From an uncultured Ruminococcus sp. (lineage in GTDB: Bacteria > Bacillota > Clostridia > UBA1212): a stretch of 36,630 nt of DNA. The stretch lies in assembly GCA_902782645.1 (NCBI GenBank), contig CACZNV010000140.1, forward strand, positions 1-36,630, read 5' to 3'. Shown piece by piece: positions 32,891-36,630 of the stretch. The position numbers and the translations under genes are program-made. The notes below the pieces were generated by a model, which was not told the DNA's origin, made no database searches, and saw only the letters and a program-made list of their open reading frames with translations. The stretch's first letter is position 1; each line of letters opens with the position of its first letter.

Positions 32891-34252
32891 ATGAAGAAAA
32901 TAATATCCCTTCTGGTTATTATTTCGATGGTCCTGTCGCTTGGCGTTTTAGCCGTATCGGCTGACGAAGAAGCGGGATCAGCAACGGCGCTAAACTATTC
33001 CGGCGATCACCAGCCCGGAATTTGGCTCAACAAATTCAATGAAGTAGGTGTCTGCAACGCTTATGCATATACAATCTTCAATGCTGCAGCGCCTTTCACA
33101 GCTATAGTTCTTCCCACGTTATATGCGGGCAGATCCGAAAACAATCAGGATTCCTCGGTTCGCTTCGAGCTTTTCAACTTCACCGGAGAGAAGGATGCGT
33201 CATTGGCGGCAGAGCCCATCTTCACAAAGGAGGATGCACTTGAAGGCGACACAAACAACTATACAATCGATTTCGGCAAGTCCATCCCCGCGGGACAGTA
33301 CATTTTCAAAATCTCGCAGATTACGGACAACCCGGAACTTGAGAGCCCCGGACCTTACGCCGTGCTCCCCGCTGCAGAGGATCTCTACACTACAGACATT
33401 ATTGAATACGGCTCCCTCAACGGTTCTGTAAGCTTTGCTTTCTCGGTTGTTTACGACGGATCGGTGGAAAGCAGCGCTTTCTTCAAGGCAATCCAGTGGA
33501 AGTCCGCTCAGGTATTTAAAGATGACAAGGCTGTTCAGCTGGTTCCGCGTACAGGCGACGCCCACCAGCTACAGATGGCAGACTACGCAATCCTCACCGA
33601 AGAGATTCCTGAAGGCAAGGTTCTCAGATATTTCACATTTAAAGCAGCTCCTACATGGAACAACACAAACCACGACTCCGACCTCGACTGGGACGTATAC
33701 GTTTGGGATACGGACTACGAGACCACCTACAGCGGCATTCCGATCAAATCCGGTTCAGTAGTTGACCACACAGACAACCAGGATCTCATCCTTGACTTCG
33801 GCGCAAGACTTACCGCCGGACGCCGCTACCTCATCGTTGTTTACAAAGCCAACGAGGGCAACATCGGCTTCTGGGTAGGCGCCAATATCAAGAAGGGTTA
33901 CGAGGAGAAATGGGCATTCTTCGAGGATGAAGAAGAAACAGACATCTATCCGGCCTGCGAATTCAAACTTTCCACATATTCCGGACCCGAAGAGACCCCT
34001 GAGCCGGTTCCCACACCCACAGCGACTCCCGATGTGACAGAGGCACCGCCTGTGACCGAAGAGCCCGAGCAGCCCACGGAGAAGGTTGAGGATCCCACCG
34101 AAAAGGCGGAAGAACCCACCCCCACTCCGAAGAACAGCAGCGAGGAGTCTACCTCAAAGAAGAAATCAGGCTGCGGCGGATTCGTTGCCGGCGGAATCGT
34201 TTCGGTCTGCGCTCTTGCGGCAGCGGTGGTCATCGCCAAGAAAAAACATTGA
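32891..34252 (+). CDS. Secreted membrane-anchored protein of unknown family (paralogue 1)
   Basis: 453 residues. Signal peptide (1-25), then two beta-rich modules of about 150 residues: the first opens QPGIWLNKFNEVGVCNAYAYTIFNA, of which GIWLNKFNEVG recurs in the next gene as GLWLDKFDDAG; the second runs from about 215 and ends near GNIGFWVGANI. A Pro/Thr/Glu-rich stalk (about 370-420) leads to SGCGG, a membrane helix and a KKKH tail, typical of clostridial surface proteins without LPXTG. No catalytic motif is seen; a carbohydrate- or ligand-binding role is possible but unproven. GGAGG at 32878-32882 fixes the start. A very strong terminator follows. Confidence 0.8.
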   Translation: MKKIISLLVIISMVLSLGVLAVSADEEAGSATALNYSGDHQPGIWLNKFNEVGVCNAYAYTIFNAAAPFTAIVLPTLYAGRSENNQDSSVRFELFNFTGEKDASLAAEPIFTKEDALEGDTNNYTIDFGKSIPAGQYIFKISQITDNPELESPGPYAVLPAAEDLYTTDIIEYGSLNGSVSFAFSVVYDGSVESSAFFKAIQWKSAQVFKDDKAVQLVPRTGDAHQLQMADYAILTEEIPEGKVLRYFTFKAAPTWNNTNHDSDLDWDVYVWDTDYETTYSGIPIKSGSVVDHTDNQDLILDFGARLTAGRRYLIVVYKANEGNIGFWVGANIKKGYEEKWAFFEDEEETDIYPACEFKLSTYSGPEETPEPVPTPTATPDVTEAPPVTEEPEQPTEKVEDPTEKAEEPTPTPKNSSEESTSKKKSGCGGFVAGGIVSVCALAAAVVIAKKKH

Positions 34253-34288
34253 AATTAAATAAATAAGTTATTCTGTGTGAATGATTTA

Positions 34289-34324
34289 TCGCCAAGGGGC
34301 CCCGCTCGCGGGGCCCCTTTTTTC
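34289..34324 (+). terminator. Very strong intrinsic terminator
   Basis: AAGGGGCCCCGC (34293-34304) faces GCGGGGCCCCTT (34307-34318), followed by a run of T to 34323. The base of the stem overlaps a CGCCAA word (34289-34294). The T-run runs into the -35 of the next gene. Confidence 0.95.
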
Positions 34325-34353
34325 TTGAAACACAGCCCGTTTTATTCTATAAT
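34325..34353 (+). promoter_or_regulatory. Promoter of secreted protein 2
   Basis: TTGAAA (34325-34330), exactly 17 bases, TATAAT (34348-34353). The -35 starts directly after the preceding terminator, so the second paralogue has its own strong transcript. Confidence 0.85.
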
Positions 34354-34426
34354 TACCGGTAGGAAAAAGACGCATACGGTTTTTTTACACCGCACAGCAG
34401 CTGCACAACGGAGGAGCTTAAGGGTT

Positions 34427-35758
34427 ATGTCAGGGTCAGGCACTTTCAGGAAATACTTATCGGCCGTTTTGGCGCTGCTGCTTTTCATATCTGCCCAAGC
34501 CGTCCCCGCGTCATACGCCAAGTCAGCCCCCTCCGTCGACCCAGAGACCAAAAGGGTCAACTCCTATGTGGGAACACCTAAGGTGGGCCTCTGGCTTGAC
34601 AAGTTTGATGACGCAGGGAATTGTATTGGCGATGTCTACGCGGTTTTCAACGCCGGCGCCTCTTTTAACCAGTTCGGTTTTCCCAGAATCTGGGCAGGGA
34701 AGTCCTCAGACCTCACCGACGCCGAGTATACGACCTCAATTTACGCCTTTGACGAGACCCCCGAAAAGTCCATTCAAGGCGAGCCTCTGTTTTCTGAGAC
34801 TCTTCACCAGGACTCCGACAACGGCTACGGCGCAATTTTCCCCATGGAAAAAACTCTTCCGGCGGGCAAATATGTTCTTTACGTCAAACAAATAACCAAA
34901 AAAACTTCTGATGCAAAGCCTTACATAGTTCTTCCCACAGGCACAGCCTCAAAAAACGACGATTCTATTACCTTCGGCGGCACCGCTGCATCAGGCCCCC
35001 TCTGTTTCTTTGTGGATTTCATCAAAGACGCCAATGTAATTGACTACTTTCTCCCCCTCAGCGGCACCTCAGGAACAACCATTGTGACAGACGACCCCGT
35101 CACCGTTTTCAGCCCTCCCACCACCGATGCTCAAAGGCTTGACGACGGGGACACATTCGCGATTCTCACGGACCAAATTCCGGACGGCAAGATACTGTTC
35201 AGCATCACCTTCAGTTCCATGCCCACTTGGAGCAACAACGGCCCCGGTTCAAGCGTGTCCTACGAGGTGTACAAATGGAACACCAGCTATGTCTACACAA
35301 CCTCCCGGGAACCGGTTTTTACGGGCGAGGTCCTCGATCACAAGGACAACGCACCTCTTGAGCTTAACTTCGGCTACTATCTTGCCGGCGGCACAAGATA
35401 TCTGATCGTTATGCGCAAATCGGGCAATATGGCTATAGGCTTCTGGGTTGGAGCCGGCGAAATTGCGGTCCCTACATGGCGAGTCTACAAAAACGGCAAG
35501 TCCATCGACAACGAGCCTCTGCCCGGTTTCTCCTACACCACCGCAACTATTGAAAAATACGACTACCCGGATGAGACCCCCACTTCCGAACCCGCCAACA
35601 CACCCGGCACCTCATCCCCTTCCCAGAGCACCTCAGATAAAGAAACCGCCAAGCCCGCAAACAAAGGCTGCTCCGGAACCGTCGCCTGGCCGGTCCTCGT
35701 AATTACAGCCCTCCCATTTTTGTTTCTCACCAAAACCAAAAAGAAACCGCCAATGTAA
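34427..35758 (+). CDS. Secreted membrane-anchored protein of unknown family (paralogue 2)
   Basis: 443 residues with the same plan as the preceding gene: signal peptide (about 8-32), module 1 starting GLWLDKFDDAGNCIGDVYAVF, module 2 with IPDGKILFSITFSSMPTW and ending AIGFWVGAGEI, a short Ser/Thr/Pro stalk, GCSG, membrane helix and a KTKKKPPM tail. The stalk is shorter and identity is moderate, so the duplication is old. I chose the ATG at 34427; GGAGGAG (34410-34416) is 10-12 bases upstream, and an earlier in-frame ATG at 34277 would lie before the promoter. The stop codon region overlaps a CGCCAAT heptamer (35748-35754). Function unknown. Confidence 0.8.
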   Translation: MSGSGTFRKYLSAVLALLLFISAQAVPASYAKSAPSVDPETKRVNSYVGTPKVGLWLDKFDDAGNCIGDVYAVFNAGASFNQFGFPRIWAGKSSDLTDAEYTTSIYAFDETPEKSIQGEPLFSETLHQDSDNGYGAIFPMEKTLPAGKYVLYVKQITKKTSDAKPYIVLPTGTASKNDDSITFGGTAASGPLCFFVDFIKDANVIDYFLPLSGTSGTTIVTDDPVTVFSPPTTDAQRLDDGDTFAILTDQIPDGKILFSITFSSMPTWSNNGPGSSVSYEVYKWNTSYVYTTSREPVFTGEVLDHKDNAPLELNFGYYLAGGTRYLIVMRKSGNMAIGFWVGAGEIAVPTWRVYKNGKSIDNEPLPGFSYTTATIEKYDYPDETPTSEPANTPGTSSPSQSTSDKETAKPANKGCSGTVAWPVLVITALPFLFLTKTKKKPPM

Positions 35759-36517
35759 CCCTCTAAAATCAAATCTTATTTAGCCCTGGCCGCCTCCGTA
35801 CCTGAATCTATACAAAATATACACATTGTGTGAAAAGTGTGTAAAAATCCGACAATTTGTGGGAAACTAAAATTATAATTACAAAAAACCACCGTTTTTG
35901 CTCTGTTGCAAGGCGCTTTGTGGGTTTTTCGATTGTTTTCGGTGGTTTTTGTGTGGGTTTCGGTTCTTTTAACCCCCCTCCGCTGTCGGTTTTTGGGCTG
36001 CCCCCTTGGGTTTCCCGCAGTTTTCCCACAATTACGCGCAGGTTTCCCTCATTTCTACGGTTTTTCCCACAATCCCGGTGTTTTTTTCCACAGCGGAACA
36101 AACCTCTGCTTGTTTCCCTTGCGGGATTCCTCTGACAGCCTTTCCTGCTGCAGCCGCCAAGCCAATCTCCGCTATCTTCACCCCAAATACAGCTTCCAAC
36201 CATAAAACCCACAAGTTTTCAGCCTAAAACCCACCACCGTGCGGTTTTATCCACATTTTAAATAATGTTTCCCACTATGCGATATTGTTTAAACCCTCTC
36301 AACGCGCTGTTCTTGTGCCTTGTTGTGGGTTTTGCGACGTGTTTCCCACAACCGGTGGGGCTAAATTGTGGGTTTTATTCTTCTGTCACGACCGTTTGTG
36401 GGTTTCTTGTGGGTTGCTTGTGGTTTTTTCGTCAGTTTCGGTGGTTTTCCTGTGGTTTCTCCCACCGTCCCTGCACACACCTATGATCAATAAAGCTGTT
36501 TTTCAGGCAACAAAAAA
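35759..36517. other. Gene-free region with a TGTGGG/CCCACA word cluster and DnaA-box-like sites
   Basis: No credible gene: ORFs here are low-complexity with Phe/Pro/Gly bias. The plus strand is strongly T-rich. TGTGGGTTT or its complement stands at 35919, 35952, 36205, 36324, 36367 and 36397, with variants at 36227 and 36408. TTTCCCACA or its complement stands at 35858, 36022, 36063 and 36342, with a variant at 36268. All share TGTGGG. One perfect DnaA box TTATCCACA is at 36247-36255 and a one-mismatch box TTTTCCACA at 36084-36092. No CGCCAAT heptamer is present. It lies downstream of the rRNA operon that enters from the right. Confidence 0.6.
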
Positions 36518-36542
36518 ACGGGCATCCGTTAAAGATGTCCGT
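36512..36542 (-). terminator. Terminator of the rRNA operon
   Basis: ACGGGCATC (36518-36526) pairs with GATGTCCGT (36534-36542), with one G-U pair and a 7-base loop. On the minus strand it is followed by a run of T (36518-36512). It lies about 10 bases beyond the 5S gene end. Confidence 0.88.
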
Positions 36543-36550
36543 CTTTTCTA

Positions 36551-36630
36551 AACCCGGCAATGACATATTTTCGCGAGCCGCTTCCAGCGCACTATCGTCT
36601 GCATCAGGGAGCTTAACTACTGTGTTCGGC
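36551..36630 (-). rRNA. rrf: 5S ribosomal RNA, 3' part (runs off the right edge)
   Basis: On the minus strand the sequence enters with GCCGAACACAGTAGTTAAGC, the universally conserved loop region of 5S rRNA (GAACnCnGnAGUUAAGC), continues with GATGCAGACGATAGTGCG and ends near ATTGCCGGG, matching the usual G(U)CGUUGCCGGG-type 3' strand. About two thirds of the gene is present; the 5' third lies outside the window. An intrinsic terminator follows directly. Confidence 0.93.

Larger units (their letters stand above)
1039..35754. repeat. Highly iterated heptamer CGCCAAT/ATTGGCG, at least 47 copies
   Basis: CGCCAAT on the plus strand starts at 2434, 3569, 3707, 4100, 4649, 6401, 7437, 11389, 12916, 13289, 17290, 19437, 19930, 20496, 22245, 23903, 23916, 24095, 28245, 28809, 29247, 32243, 33890, 35029 and 35748 (25). 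ATTGGCG starts at 1039, 3891, 6086, 7736, 7871, 8243, 10403, 15341, 18614, 19534, 20215, 20625, 21416, 26996, 28483, 28912, 30203, 30651, 32205, 32719, 33202 and 34625 (22). The base after CGCCAAT is G in 27 of 47. About 4-5 copies would be expected by base chance. CGCCAAG/CTTGGCG is about as frequent (some 45), CGCCAAC and CGCCAAA far less. Counts are by eye. Confidence 0.9.

Noticed and set aside
34277-34426. Start of secreted protein 2 at 34277
   Set aside because: It would lie before the terminator and promoter; the signal peptide begins with the ATG at 34427.
35808-36486. Several ORFs of 70-134 codons on both strands
   Set aside because: They are compositionally odd (Phe/Pro/Gly or Lys/Arg runs), lack ribosome binding sites, overlap each other on opposite strands and coincide with the TGTGGG word cluster.
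35759-36517. Chromosomal origin oriC
   Set aside because: Only one perfect DnaA box and no dnaA, dnaN, rpmH or clear AT-rich unwinding element nearby; kept as a finding, not a call.
1-36630. tRNA genes and insertion sequences
   Set aside because: I looked for cloverleaf signatures (GGTTCGA-type arms, CCA ends) and for transposase motifs with terminal inverted repeats and found none.

Overview
The window looks like chromosomal DNA of a Gram-positive, Clostridia-like Firmicute of moderate GC content. Supporting signs are strong AGGAGG-type ribosome binding sites, SigA-type promoters, and genes typical of that group: zapA, efp next to a CD1247-type zinc-ribbon gene, a ThiT ECF transporter behind a TPP riboswitch, U32 and M3 peptidases, and surface proteins with P/T/E-rich stalks and a C-terminal membrane anchor. 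The right edge is the 3' part of a 5S rRNA gene on the minus strand, so an rRNA operon enters from the right. No taxon was computed.

Layout. 1-2.3 kb: a ParB-like protein and a lone VirD4/HerA-type ATPase, followed by two strong inverted repeats. 2.35-12.85 kb (+): metG, a LicD-type transferase, two paralogous GT87-like membrane glycosyltransferases, then from a new promoter a ThDP enzyme, a HAD phosphatase and an M3 oligopeptidase. The middle genes suggest export or decoration of a surface glycan. 12.87-17.23 kb (-): bidirectional terminator, pcp, an HtrA-like lipoprotein protease, an M29 aminopeptidase, a CD1247-type protein and EF-P. 17.23-19.33 kb: a divergent intergenic region with six helically phased GCGAAAT-type repeats in front of a gene fusing an excisionase-like HTH to an AAA ATPase and a PD-(D/E)XK nuclease. 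19.33-23.98 kb (-): a large membrane protein, a DUF4956 plus VTC polyphosphate-polymerase pair, and thiT with its TPP riboswitch. 24.0-26.5 kb (-): an AT-rich island with a toxin-tip-like HEYGH protein and two lipoproteins. 26.7-29.9 kb (-): a HAD phosphatase translationally coupled to a degenerate GH2-like anchored protein. 30-35.8 kb (+): zapA, a U32 peptidase split into two overlapping ORFs, and two tandem secreted paralogues of unknown function. 35.8-36.5 kb: no gene, but a cluster of TGTGGG words and DnaA-box-like sites downstream of the 5S gene.

The most unusual signal is at genome scale. The heptamer CGCCAAT (ATTGGCG) occurs at least 47 times by hand count, in both orientations about equally, against about 4-5 expected by base chance. 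It occurs in coding and non-coding DNA, with its TTGGCG core inside or touching four intrinsic terminators, and two copies flank the invariant CTGAGA of the TPP riboswitch. It is absent from the AT-rich island and both window ends. This resembles DNA-uptake sequences or cyanobacterial HIP1 and is not a feature I know from Firmicutes. The second candidate system is the phased repeat array with its HTH-ATPase-nuclease fusion.
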